Assembly (NCBI GenBank): GCA_026027325.1 | Contig: JAMSLZ010000020.1 | Coordinates: 1-64,000 of the forward strand | DNA: 64,000 nt | Source: Actinomucor elegans | Lineage: Eukaryota; Mucoromycota; Mucoromycetes; Mucorales; Mucoraceae | Direction: 5' to 3' | In this document: piece after piece, positions 46,245-59,200 of the stretch | Position numbering within the stretch: position 1 is the first letter of the stretch | Layout of the letters: every line of letters begins with the position of its first letter | The notes under the pieces: generated by a model | Database searches by the model: none | Told to the model about the DNA's origin: nothing | What the model saw: the letters and a program-made list of their open reading frames with translations, nothing else | Position numbers and translations under genes: made by a program

Positions 46245-47044
46245 CAAATTTCAATAAACAAAGCCTTTTTTTTGGCAATAGTTATCTGAATCTTTATTCT
46301 CGTTGAATTAGTCCGTAGCCAATATATCTACATTATTCCATTTAAAATCTCCTCAGCTGCATCAAGGCTAAAAACATAAATATAGGTTGATATTAACAGA
46401 TTACCAACTAGACTTGTTTTATCCATGTTTTGATATTATGATGCATCATTTTTATGCCTTCGATACTAGTTGAAGCCATCACGAAACTTGTTAAAAATAC
46501 AATATCAAGTCAGTTTTTCAACTAAAGGAAATGAATTAAAATGTTAAAAAGTGTATTTTTAAAAGGGCAATTATTCATAAAGGTCTGGGGTATGGATCTT
46601 GTATGATGGTCAGTTAAGTATTCATTGGACTGAAAGAATAGATTTATACATTAATCACTCACAAAAGGAGCTTTAAAATACTTTGTTAGATACCAACGAT
46701 ACTGATCATGGGTTTTGTTTTACTGATCGAGGCAAACAACTGACTTCTTTCTCTTGCTCGATACGAGCACTTCATCAAGAAAATGATGGTATGTGTTTAA
46801 TATACGCATGGAATTCAAGAGAGGTAGAGTTTTATTAGCACTAACTTTCCCATTTGTATCTTCTTGCTTCCTTTTTGGGTAGTCTGTTTACGGTTTCTTA
46901 TTCAGAAAAGGTGTAACACCAAGTAGTAGAAGGGTGTTGTATAATATTTTCCTGTTAAGGCAAGATACACACAATCAGCTTTCTTTATCACCCTTTTTAC
47001 TTCACAGCTCACCTTTTCTACCTTTTTTCAATTATATTGTTCTA
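46245..47044. other. Intergenic stretch and kinase promoter
   Basis: No coding region supported. The last 100 bp are pyrimidine-rich and probably hold the kinase leader. An in-frame ATG at 46934 precedes the chosen kinase start but adds an unconserved hydrophobic segment. Confidence 0.45.
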
Positions 47045-50000
47045 ATGACAAGCATCTATACCACTACTGCCATGACATCAACACCTGTTTTCCAGCAACA
47101 ACCTGAAGAAGCTGTAAAGCAATTTCTGATAGATACACTAGATAGAAAGGAACTGCCCAAAGGATCACTTCAAGAAATCCTCAAGGATGGTATATTATTA
47201 TGCGAGTACGGTTTCAATTGCTTTTTTTTTACACTATTTCATACACGCTCATATTCGTGATTTTATAGGTTGATTAAACGCTTTTCGCCAAATGAATGCA
47301 TCGTTAAAAATGAAGGACGTACCAAATTTGCATATGTAAGTAATAGACGTGTTGATGAAAGCTACAAGTACAGTTTTTCTGATATGCATTATAGCAAGAT
47401 AATATTGGTCAGTTTCTGCGAGTAGCAGAAAGCGTAAGTATGCTAGACAGGATCCTTTTAGACTTTCGTTAACCAATTTACATAATAGCTTCATATACCC
47501 CAATCTGACCTTTTTCAAACTGTTGACCTTTTAGAGGGTAAACGGATGCAAAGTGTTATTTCTTGCCTACTGGCAATTAAGAGAATCATGACAGAAAGAA
47601 AGATTATATCTACTAAGAAGAGCCCAGAGTTCTTAACGACCGGCAGAAAGCAAAATCTGGCATTGCTATCATCTGCATCACCCACTTCATGTAATAATAG
47701 TGTATACCAACAAAAAAATAGCGCACTATCAATCAACAAGAGTATTGCCAATTCTAAAACTGGAAACAGAGACCCTTCCTCACCCTTTGTTTTGTCTGAA
47801 GATAGTTGCACTAAAAAGAACAAGTTTTCAACCACCACTCCAACTACAAATCCAGCAGCACACTACTTGCTATCAGCTACCTCCTCCAAAAAGAAAGCTA
47901 CTAGTGTGCCTTGTATTCCAGCATTCAAAAAACAGGATAAAGACGATGATTCACTAACACCAGATTGGTCAAAGAAACTAAGTAGTCCTACCAGAACTCA
48001 CAGACGTAGTTTTGAATACAACGATAGCTGTAACACAAGAGTTTCAAATGTTACTTGCACAGAAAAAAAAATAAGTTCTCATCAAGGCAGCAAATTAACC
48101 GCAGTAGGGGTTGGAGGAGGATATGTCAAATCCCAAGTACATATGATAACTACCAATAATCACTTGAGCGTCAATCCTGAGCCATCCAGTAGATCTCGAA
48201 GATTTTCCTCATCGGATAATACCCCATCTTCAGCGCCAACTCCATCAAGTGCGTTTAGAGAAAATCTACACGCCGAGGCTCCAACATCAACTTCAACTCA
48301 CAAAAGACTCTCATCACCGCCAATGCCTAAGCCGTCGAAGTCAACACCCTTAGTAGCGGCTTCTAACGTCACAGTTACGGCATCAAAAGCAGCTAGTGGT
48401 GGTGAAAAGAAAATGACTGCAGAAAGTAAGATGAAATATTATACAAACATGGAGAACTCCAACCGCAAAACGTCTCTTAAAAAGATGGGATCATGCGCTA
48501 TCACTGTTGAGAGTGATGATGGTACACCTGCTGTTTATGTATGATTGCATAATTCACAAGTAAACTCGTGTACTAATGGTTTTACGTATTAGGCATTGGG
48601 ACGAAGCATTGGAAAAGGGCAATTTGGTGAAGTATTTGGTGGCTTAAATATGGATACTGGTGAATACGTTGCAATCAAACGTATAAGAAGAAATCAAATG
48701 GATTGCGATGATATGGTAATTGCATCTCTTTTTGAAAATATTAGAGACACATGTCTAAGAGCTTTATTTTGAGTAGAACGAAGTAGGAGTACTTCAACAC
48801 TTAGATAGTGAACATATTGTACGTTACAAAGGTTTCTCGAAAGATAAGGAATACCTCAACATTATCCTAGAGTAAGTATTATACCAGCAATCAAATGGAT
48901 AGCTAACTGAGTTTTTCTATTATTTTAGATATGTGGAGATGGGGTCTCTATACAATAACATTAAATCATTTGGTAAATTCCCTGAGAAACTAGCAGCCTC
49001 TTATACCTACAAAATCCTCTCAGGTCTTCATTACCTTCATTCCAAAGATGTAGTTCATTGTGACCTGAAAGCCGCCAATATCCTAACTACCAAAACAGGG
49101 GGTTTGAAATTGACTGATTTCGGCGTCTCTTTGAGCTTAAAGATGAAAGATAATGAAAATACAGGAGAACCAGCCGGAACGCCAAACTGGATGGCACCTG
49201 AAATAATTAAATTCACAGGCGCTTCGGCCAAATCTGATATTTGGTCTTTGGGTTGTACTATTGTAGAAATGTTGACAGGAAAACCACCTTATGCTGGCAT
49301 GCCTTCATTTGCAGCTTTATATCGCATTGTGGAGGATGATGAGCCTCCTATTCCTAAAAATATCAAACTGTCGGAGGTAATCATTGCTAGCGAAGACACT
49401 TGTCAATATCTTATTGTTAACGTACTACTGATAATAGGACGCCCAAGAATTCCTCATCAGTTGTTTCAGAAAAAATCCTCAAGATAGACCTACCGCTTAT
49501 GAGCTCATGCGATCAAAGTGGATGGCGCCTTACTTCAATCTTGACCAATCATCTCTATGTCCCCCTATAGAGGGCACAATGAAAAAGAGTAAAAGCGAAA
49601 CATGTCTTGAGCTTTTTACTGATACCTACAACGTCAGTTTACCAAAGGACAGCAGTGATTTTCGTATACACTATTTTGTGGATTACGAAACTTCTCAGAG
49701 AGGTGAGAAATGCCACGGATGCTCTATTCTTATGAAGCGATTATCGGCCAAAAGCTGCCAAGGTAAATACATAGTAGTATACTGAAACATGATATTCACA
49801 GTTCTAGGATATGACAGACTGTCATCTGAATTTCCATTCACACTGTATCGATAAAGCATCTGCATGTAGAAAAGGACAACAGCCCTCATTGTCAAAGTCA
49901 AAGGCTCGTGACAAAAAGAACCATACCCCACTTGGGCCTTTGAACAGTGATATAAAGAGAGCATACCTTCCAGTACTTCAACAGCAAAAAAATCAACATC

Positions 50001-50101
50001 ATTCCCGTCATTTTTATCATCATTATAAATCTGAAGGATATATCCAGACAAAAGGTGAAAGTAACAGCAAAAGGAATCTAGTATCATCTATTATGACATA
50101 G
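47045..50101 (+). CDS. Protein kinase with CH, kinase and C1 domains (863 aa)
   Basis: Nine exons: 47045-47205, 47269-47335, 47395-47433, 47489-48538, 48593-48715, 48777-48871, 48929-49376, 49438-49762 and 49818-50101. A calponin-homology domain covers about 15-120 (LQEILKDGILLCELIKRFSP, DNIGQFLRVAES, SDLFQTVDLLEGKRMQSVIS). A long Ser/Thr/Pro-rich linker follows. The kinase domain, about 440-700, has GKGQFGEVFGG, VAIKRI, YVEMGSLYNNIKSFGKFPE, VVHCDLKAANIL, LTDFGVSLS, GTPNWMAPEII and SDIWSLGCTIVEMLTGKPPY. It looks like the STE group near Cdc7/Cdc15/MAP3K. HRD is replaced by HCD. A C1-type zinc finger, about 739-788, has the full H-C2-C2-H-C-C spacing (HYFVDYETS, CHGC, CQDC, H-x2-C). It is a likely actin- or cortex-linked signalling kinase. 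The pathway is inferred only from kinase similarity. Confidence 0.88.
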
Positions 50102-52100
50102 GCTCCTTGCTATATGTATTTAATACCAAGCGAGTATGGAAGTCTGTACCGTCACTTCTTTATTTTCCTTCAGTGTACAAGCCTAAGCACTGTAAATAAA
50201 TTGAATAAACGTTCATCGAATAAAGTAGCAAGCTCTTTTTTTTTTAAAAAAAAAATCGACAATTATTTCTCTATAGATAACTATCTCAATATAGATGCAA
50301 TTGTTATTGAAATTCCTGGAAGCATTTAAGTTTGGTAAATCTAAGATGAGTTGATAGAACTGTAGGCCATTAGGTTTAGACTACGCGGAGTTTTTTCCAG
50401 ATGAAATGTGAATATGAGTCTATAACTTTAGAGCTACTTTACTAAATAACAAGAAAGCCAACTATTATAATATTATAAATAGTTAGTAAAGGGCATTTTA
50501 AGAATATATAATCATCACAAACTGGATAGAATGTCGTTGGTTAAATGATTATAATAGTAACATAGGAAATTAGAGAAAAGGAAGGAAATAGGCATGTTAA
50601 TAGATTAACATAGTTTATATATTATCTATAGTGAAACTGGTAAGGAGCAAATAAAGTCTGCGCCACGAGAAAAGGCAGCACAATATATTTAAAATAAGAC
50701 AGGAACAGATCACAGAGGTAATTTTTCTGAACTTAAGAAAAACGCTTGGCATTTTATAAAATGTTTGAATAACGCAAATGTTCAGATGAACGAAAAAAGT
50801 CTGTACAGACAGAGAACACAGCGCTTCCTTCAATCTTAGAGTTTATTCTGATAAAAAGTAGGCTTCTTCTATTTTCTTAAATGCGACTATATCTTGTATT
50901 CTTTTGAAACTCAAAAATGCAAGAAAGTTCTGCTAGTATACTATAGTATATACTATCCACAATATTCAAAAAACTACACTTCAAATTTTATCTTCGTGCC
51001 TTACACAAAAGCACAATTTGAATATTTAGAACTTAAGGAAATGACCTTTTTTTTTTCTTCGAAACCAGCTATTTTTAAAGTCTTTGAATTCCTTGATCAA
51101 CTCATGGCTTAAGAGCATCTCCAACTTGTTTATCTGGTTCTCTAAATATAATGACTTCTAGATTTGTTTATTCCTAACAAATTCTCGTTATTTTTTGAAA
51201 GCTGGGAATTAATATAAGCTCTTAGAATTTAAATAATTGAGCTTTGAATATATGGCATTTTATTAGTTATATATAGGGAACTAAAGTTGTTAGAGGTATT
51301 TTAATGCTGTATCTAATGACCAGTACATATTTAATACTGGAATACTGTATCTGCTCTAACTAGCATTTGACAGAAGTGTTATGAATATATTTTATTTTAG
51401 CAGTCATGTAATTTACGTACATTCCACAAACTAAATCTAATGATCTCTTTGTTGATCTCAGTTAAATATCGCATCTGATTAATGATCCTTGTTAAGAATG
51501 AGCTACCACATCTAAATAAACTTCAAGTCTACTGAAGTATTACTACTATATTATATTATTAACAGCGACTGACAAATACCACGTACTTCATAGCGTAATA
51601 CAAGTTCAACAATAGATCTTCTAGACAATCTCGATCAAAAGTCTTGGTTGATTAACAACCCATATCCAAAATGGGCTGATGCATTTAGTAGAACTGCATC
51701 TTTACTCCTGTTATGTCTTTTTTGCTTGGAATAATTTACATTCATTTATTAAATTAGCTTCCTTATTCTAATATATCTTTGTAAGTGATCAATAGTTGTT
51801 ATTGCAGTTGTTATAGTAATTACAACCGCTTTTTGATTTCAAATATCCAACCTTGAAGAAGGAAGGAAGTAATATACTGAACTCGCTATAGTGTGCTTAA
51901 CAAAAGATATATAATTTTTCTATTACGTCTCACACCAAAAGTTAATATGAAAATGTTTTCAGAATTGTAAAATGATCCTTTTACTAACAAACAGGAAAAG
52001 TATGTCGTCATCCGATAAAACAAATATGCACAGTTTAAACCTCTCATATAGCATCCGTCGGCCTTTTCCTTTCTTCCCATTTAAACTATCTTGAAAGGCC
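50102..52100. other. Intergenic stretch with three repeat monomers
   Basis: No gene supported. It is AT-rich, with repeat copies at 51281-51680. An A/T hairpin-like run (T8A9) lies near 50238. Confidence 0.5.
51281..51680 (+). repeat. Dispersed about 60-bp repeat, three forward copies
   Basis: Copies near 51290 (weak), 51455 (GATCTCAGTTAAATATCGCA) and 51629 (AATCTCGATCAAAAGTCTTG) are about 170 and 174 bp apart. The last two end in AAGAATGAGCT and AAAATGGGCT. Confidence 0.55.
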
Positions 52101-52864
52101 ATGACGAAACGAACTAAATCAGCTCAAGTACCACTGCATAAAGTCATTATGGTGGGATCAGGCGGAGTGGGTAAATCAGCATTAACCCTTCAATACATGT
52201 ATGGAGACTTTGTAGAAGAATATGATCCCACCAAAGCAGATTGTAAGTTGAATCAGGTCCAAGTTGCTGAAAAGTATATGCTCAATTTACGCGCGGTAAA
52301 ATAGCTTATAGGAAGAAAGTCTTGTTGGACGGTAATGAATGTCAAATTGATATTCTTGATACTGCAGGACAAGAGGAGTACGCTGCAGTAAGAACTTATA
52401 TAGAACCAAGAGAAAGCGTGCATAATGACAGCTCTTATACATAGATTCGTGATAATTACTATAGATCTGGAGAAGGATTCCTCTGTGTATTCTCAGTATG
52501 TGAGCAAGAGTCTTTGGAACATACACAAGAGTTTAGAGACCAAATACTACGCGTTCTTGACGATGAAGCTGTAAGTCGGATACCTCTTAATAGTCGACTA
52601 CATCCACATAACAGTATATTGTTGTAGGTGCCCTTTGTATTAGTAGGAAATAAGGTGGATTTGGCCCATCTACGTAAGGTAAACTATGCAGAAGCCGAAC
52701 AACTCGCTCGGGACTGGAATTGTCCTTATATCGAAACTTCTGCAAAGACAAGACAAAACGTCGATGAAGTGTATTGTACTTTGATGAGACTTATTTCTAA
52801 AAGAAAGGAACTCTTACATCTAGAAGAGGCAAAATCTAAAAAGAGCTCATGTTTGATTCTCTAG
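52101..52864 (+). CDS. Ral-type small GTPase (195 aa)
   Basis: Four exons: 52101-52242, 52305-52387, 52445-52570 and 52628-52864. G1 P-loop is [11 protein letters not shown]. The switch I effector loop YDPTKADSYRKKV has the Thr and the Ral-type KADSYRKK instead of the Ras ...DSYRKQ. G3 is [20 protein letters not shown], with AAIRDNY as in Ral. G4 is NKVD and G5 is ETSAK. The C-terminus SSCLIL is a CaaX box ending in Leu, suggesting geranylgeranylation. Ral GTPases steer exocyst-dependent secretion and related traffic. The resemblance to animal RalA/B is closer than to fungal Ras1/Rsr1 in the effector region. It lies 87 bp upstream of TDP1 on the same strand. Confidence 0.9.
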
Positions 52865-52951
52865 TTCAACCATCTTCTGTGACCGTATATTGTACCTTTC
52901 TCGTAAATAAAACCAGGCTTTCTTGTATACATTTCTTCCTTTTACTACATC

Positions 52952-54918
52952 ATGAGTGACAGTGATGAAAATAAGCAGATCGCTCAGGCTATAGCTTTAT
53001 CAATTCGAAGTTTAGAATCTAGGCTTGATCAAGATGAACAGGAAAAGCAAGATTTAAAAGAAGCAATTGCCATTTCTCTTGGTAAGCAGGTACATGAGTT
53101 AACTGCGAGAGATATGCTTTTAGCCGACGCATCAAACAACGCGTCTGCTAGTAAGCGACCAAGAGAGGAAGAGCTTAGTTCGATGCATCGCGTTTTGAAA
53201 CGATTTGATAATTCAGAGACGCGTTATTGGGATGGTACTGTCAAGTTGACGTATGTCAAAGGGTTTGTTGGCCCGGATTACATTCGGTTCGAAGATATTG
53301 TACAACGAGTAAGCGTCAAAACTTGAGATATATTTTATAGAAGCATTAATTGGACTGTAGAGAAGCCTCAAGAAAGCTCTTGTAACAGCGTTTGTCTGTA
53401 GTTTGGATTTTATCAATGATAATTTTCCTTCGGATATTAATATGTGTATTGTAACTCATGGTCGCCCTGTACAGTACATCACTTACGTTAATTATCCTTT
53501 AGTTACTAAACTCTTTTACAGTCTATCAGGAAACAGGTTAATCCTTATAGAATAATCATTCAACCACCTCTCAAAGATGAGAAATTTGGTGTGTTCCATC
53601 CCAAACTCATGTTACTCTTCCATGAAACTTCTATGCGTGTGGTTATAGGCTCTGCTAATATGGTGGGAATTTGTTTATCTGCTTATTCAAATTATTAACT
53701 ATTACGTTAGGAACGCTATGATTATGAAGATTTGGAAAATGTAGTATTTATTCAAGATTTCCCAAAGCTAGCCACACCTTTGAAGTCTATATCTGAACTT
53801 CCACGCTTTGCTAGAGATATCTGTGATCTACTTGTTCGAATGCAAGTACCACAATCAGTTCAGGACGAGCTATTAAATTATGACTTTGATAAAGCAAAAG
53901 TAAGCTGTGAATGAGATGTGTAGGTATATATCTAAACAATATTGAAACCAAAGGCACATATTGTTGCATCTGTGTCTGGTGTCCACGAAGGGGATGAATA
54001 TAGCAGATATGGACATACTCGATTAGCTAAAGTAGTTAAAGAGATGTATGGCTCTGAATTGGATCCTACTACCTTCCCCAAAGTAGAAATGCAGGTAGAT
54101 ACAAGGCTGTCTGAACTAACAGCCCTTCGACTAATTCTTTTGTAAAGACATCTTCTTTAGGTGGGCTAACTCCAAGTTATCTAAATGAATTGTATCAATC
54201 ATTCTGTGGAATTTCCTCTCGTAATAACAAAAAGGGCCCTACTAATCCTGGCTCAGAGCTGCCACCAATTGATATTATCTACCCAACTCTCGATACTGTC
54301 GAATCAAGTCGATTAGGGCCGCCAGTAGGTATACAGTGCCCGAGTTCGAGCAATTACTAAACACAATACTAGGGCGCAGGAACAATTTGCCTTAACAAAA
54401 GTTCATGGAACAAACCCTCTTTCCCCAAAAAAGTAATGTGCGATGCTATTAGTCAACGTCAAGGCACTCTTATGCACTCAAAGGTAACTTGGAAAAGAAT
54501 AGTCTAGAACTTTGTTCCTAATTCCAATGAATAGTATATCATTGCTACCCTTAAGCCAGATTCGGCATCGTCATCAAGTAGTAATAGGAAACTTAAGGGC
54601 TGGATTTATGTTGGGTAAGCAATCATAGCTGCGTACGTATATACATAAAACTAAGTACAATTATTAGGAGTCACAATGCAACAGTGTCAGCCTGGGGAAA
54701 ATATACAATTACCAGAGAGCGTAAACCCAAGATGACTATTAGGTAAAGAGCTTTCAATTACTTCTATTTCACATTCCACTAACTTGTTTAGTAGCAATTG
54801 GGAACTCGGTGTCGTTCTTCCATTATACGAGAACTCGGATATCCCAGCACCTTACATGAGACCTGCACCAAGGTACACAGAGTCTCAACAGGCATGGACA
54901 CAGGATATACAGTGGTAG
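52952..54918 (+). CDS. TDP1: Tyrosyl-DNA phosphodiesterase 1 with N-terminal UIM-like motifs (501 aa)
   Basis: TDP1 removes trapped topoisomerase I peptides from 3' DNA ends in the nucleus. Ten exons: 52952-53308, 53361-53468, 53522-53662, 53711-53899, 53954-54094, 54148-54324, 54373-54483, 54535-54614, 54668-54742 and 54792-54918 (the last acceptor could be 3 nt later). The two H-x-K catalytic motifs are present: FGVFHPKLMLLFH with downstream GSANM, and GTLMHSKYIIATL with downstream YVGSHNATVSAWG. Other family blocks are ENVVFIQDFP, TSSLGGL and NWELGVVLP. The first 50 residues carry two tandem ubiquitin-interacting-motif-like helices, QIAQAIALSIRS and DLKEAIAISLGK. Length and motif order are normal, so it should be active. 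Confidence 0.93.
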
Positions 54919-56223
54919 TTCAACTATACCGTTGATGGAAATCAAATAAAACTGTTGTATATATTATAATAGTGCTATATTACCGCACACATCATATCAA
55001 CGCTTTAAGGATTATCCTCTGCTTGGTCCCGGCCAGAATCCTTGTGAATGTGAAGTTTTATAATCTGCTTTTGTTTTGATTGAAATGAAAAAGGCCTGAT
55101 AGGCATGGTAAAACTTGTTATATACAGCTGCATATATGATACCTATCACTTTAATGACATTAGTACTTTCTGTTTGATATATGAGATCTCTAAATTAAAT
55201 TTGTTCTCAGACGTATCTAATAGAGCTCATATGCTTCTATTAAATTCCTCAACTTAAATCAGAGTTTTGGCTAGACTCAGTTTGGTATAAACCATATTCC
55301 CGAGAGCATATGGAAGGTTTGAGCAATTATAATACTGAAGTTTTGTTTTGTCCTTGTATATAGGCAGAGTAGTATGTTCTATTTTCTACTTTTAAGATAC
55401 GGAAAAAGGCGAAGGATCTACATCAGAGATAATACCAATATCATTAACGTGAAGCCGGAAGAAACTTCAATAAGTAAACGCGTTGGTGCTTAAGACTGAG
55501 ATTTATCAGGGCTCTGCTGGCCTTGTCAGACAGAAAAAGACCTCATACTGCTTAACTGTCATTTATTTCACGTGTTTATCAAAATAGAAGACCTTGGTCT
55601 ACTACAAACCATTTATCACGATGATCCTGTCCAGCTATTTTCCAAAATTGATGGCGTAAGCCGATTCGCTTATCAATTCGACTAAGAAAGTTCTCGAGCA
55701 GCTTAAATGTAATACCGCCTTCCATTATACAATTCTACTGGATACGCTTAATTATAAACTGTTAATTGATAAATACACGATCAGGCCCAGTAGAATACCG
55801 ATAAAAGCCTGTTAAGGTTAATTCAAAAAAGGACATTCAAGGTTATGCTTCTATGGACGAAATCAAAAACTATTGTATTACTTTTAAGTGTCAATACGAA
55901 TGCAGAACAAGAGACAGCCCGCCCTGATTTGTAATTGAACTAACCTATTTTCAATCGCGTTAGCGTATTAAAAATCAAAAGTCAAATTGTATGCATGTCA
56001 ATACCAAAGAATCTTGCACAGAGCACGGCCTAACAAACATCATCGTCGATCATATAGCCTTTCAATGATGGGGTTGGCGTGACAACATATAATAGCTTCG
56101 TGATTTCTTTAAATAGTACCTTCCTATCGCTCCAATTTGACTCTTTACCTTTGTTTCTTTTTCTTGTTACTTTACGGTCTTATAAAGCCAGTTGCTCAAG
56201 ATTAATCTTGCCTGATTTACTCA
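54919..56223. other. Intergenic stretch
   Basis: No coding region or element recognised on either strand. The last 100 bp are pyrimidine-rich, as in other leaders here. Confidence 0.45.
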
Positions 56224-59200
56224 ATGGCACGTAAATTATTCCTTTACAATGTCCTGGGGGTATTTGCAGCATTGACTTGCGTTGCATCAGTCGGCCACGG
56301 TAATGCATCTTTACGGACACAAAGTACTAGCATCAGTAGTGACCATACCAAATACAAGGCAAACGAGCCAAGCTTCAATATTGTTCCTGAACGAGAGTTC
56401 TCTAAGAACCAAGCTAAAACAGTCGTTAAAGGTAATCACCGTACTCATTCGTTATCAAGAAGACATTGGAAGAAGAAATCAAAACATCATGATAATGATG
56501 CCGATGACGAAGACAATGGCTACGACTACGAGGAATCTGATGATGATTATGATGAAGAAAACGACGACAAAAGCAAAGAATATGAAGATAACTACGATGA
56601 CTATTATGACGGAGGGAAAGGCCATGACTACCAAAGTGACCATGATGGTTATACTGACTACGACAAGTATAATAGCCATGATGGTAAAGAATATTATCAC
56701 GATGACGAGGACGATGGTAAGTAAACCGATATTATTGATAAAAAAATAGTTCCTTAGCTGATCTTCTCGCTAATCTAGAATATGAAAACTGTGAGAACTG
56801 GAAATACGATTCAGATAACGATGATGGCTGGTTCAAGAAAACGCATTCTGGTAAATGGCATCACCATAGTGGAAACTGGTGGCATGCTGGAAAAGACAAA
56901 GGGTGCCAAGAAATCTTACCAAACCATTGCAAACCACATACCACTAATAGTCCAATTCAATGGCACACTACAAGTGATTACTCTTGCACAGATACCGATC
57001 AATTTGGCAATACGATTTCCAGCACTACAACCACAGCTTCAAGTCATACTACACATCATATAACTATGTCCACTACTACTGCCGCTACCCCAAGGAAAAC
57101 TAAGAAAATAAGTACATCCAAGACTAGTAGCACCCAAAAGACCTTTTCTCATGAAAGTAAAACGACCACCGTTCGCCAAACAATTACTCATCCAACGACA
57201 ACTGTTTCCTTTGCTACAACCAAACATACTAGCTCGGTTACCAATGTGATTATTTCACCTAAGATTACATCAGCTAATTCGATATCTAAACTTTCATCGA
57301 CTTTGACTACTAATAGTCCCACAATGAGTAGGACGTCCCAAAGCACTCTATCGAGAACTACTAGCTTAGCCAATACAGAGACTCCATTGCCGACTCCTAG
57401 TATACCTACACCTCACGTAACGTCTCAAACTACTACTTCACATGTTATACTCTCTTCTACCATCTCAACTGCCAGTACAACTTCTTCCTCTGATTTTATT
57501 GAAATAATAATTAAACCAAAAACTACTGTGTTCTTGGTTGATAGCAGCTCTATTTCCTCAATCAGTGTGAGCAACACAGAGAATATATTTAGCTCAATAG
57601 CTACTACTTCGTCGGCATCTGTTACATCAAATTCAGTATCCAGTATTTCTTCAGTATCCGCTACATCACATTCAGTATCTAGTGCTTCTTCAGTGCCCAC
57701 TACATCAAAACCAGTATCTATTACTACTTTGTTATCTACTAGCTCAACGTCCAAGTCTATTACTATGCGTGTGTTTTCTTTTTCAAGTTATTTTAGTTCG
57801 CGTAATACTGATTCTACTGGCGCACCTACCCCAACAGTGGCAGTTTCTAGCATAACTCCAACAACTAGTGGTAAATCAATCCAGGTAGTGGCTTCTAGTA
57901 CATCTGAGCTTTCACAATCAGACACTATAACCATGTCAACTCGTAAGTTACTCATAAACACAGCTATATATTCAGATTTAATTGCTAATTCACTGATATT
58001 TTAGAAGAATCCTCTTACATTCGGTTAACTACTATATCTTATCCATTTTCAACTACTGATAATACAGCTAGTGCCTCAAGTAGTACTACAGTCCCAAGCA
58101 CACCAACTAATAGCCCCCCAATAACAACGCTTCCAGTCTGTGCACCTTCGAACCCAGAATTAACAGCAAGCGCAACAACGAGTTCAAGCACTCAGCCCAC
58201 TTTGCAGGCTATATCAAGCATTCCCTACTGTGTTATGCCGAGTGCATCATCTTTACCCGCCGCTTCTCCTACAGTCGTGTCCCCACATGAAGCAATGTGT
58301 AGCCCAAGCACCAAACCGTATACATCTGAAGAGATTAATTCATCTTATTACGTGGTCACAATACCTATCCCAACGACTAGCACTGGTACTCATGATTCAC
58401 TCACATCTGGTACTGTGCTCACTCTACCTGGATCAGACGTATGTGTATTCGGATCTGTGTTAGCTAACCCTACATATATGGTGGAAGAAGCAGCAACTCA
58501 AATTCCCGTTTGCATGCCTACTACAGCGCCAATTGCTACTGATTTCCATACTCTTTCTTATACTACCGCTAGCCAACCTGCATTTACTGAAGTTTGTTTA
58601 CCACCGACAAAACCTAGTACCACTACTTCTACATTGGCTCAAAGTATTATGCAAACAAGCTCTCCCGTCAATGCTGCTACTGAAGTATGCACAGCTCCTT
58701 CCTCTACAAGTAATGTTATTTGTCCTATTGCTCCTACTAGGATCACTACTTCTACAATGATTCCTATTACTACGGACATATGTCGTGTTCCATCCGACAG
58801 TAGCTCTGTTGGTAACTCGTTTTCCTCTGGAACAGGCGACTCAGCAGAGATATGCAATATACCTGGAGTTATATCAGGAGGATCTTCATCTAGTAGCAGT
58901 AGTTCGTCATCCAGTTCAGATAGCAATATCAGTTCATCATCCTCGTCGTCATCATCAAGTAGTAGCGGAGGCAGCTCTTCTTCCTCCTCTTCCTCCTCTT
59001 CATCAGGTGATGGTGGTGTTTCTTCTTCCTCTTCTTCCTCTTCTTCAACAGCAGGAAATGGTATAACATCAAGTTCATCTTCCAGTTCCTATTCTACTGG
59101 CAACACCGCTTCAAATGTGAACGAGGCGATCAACAAAGATTGTACCATAGCAGCTCCTGATGCCGCTAATATATGTCTTGCACCATCGGATACTACGTTC

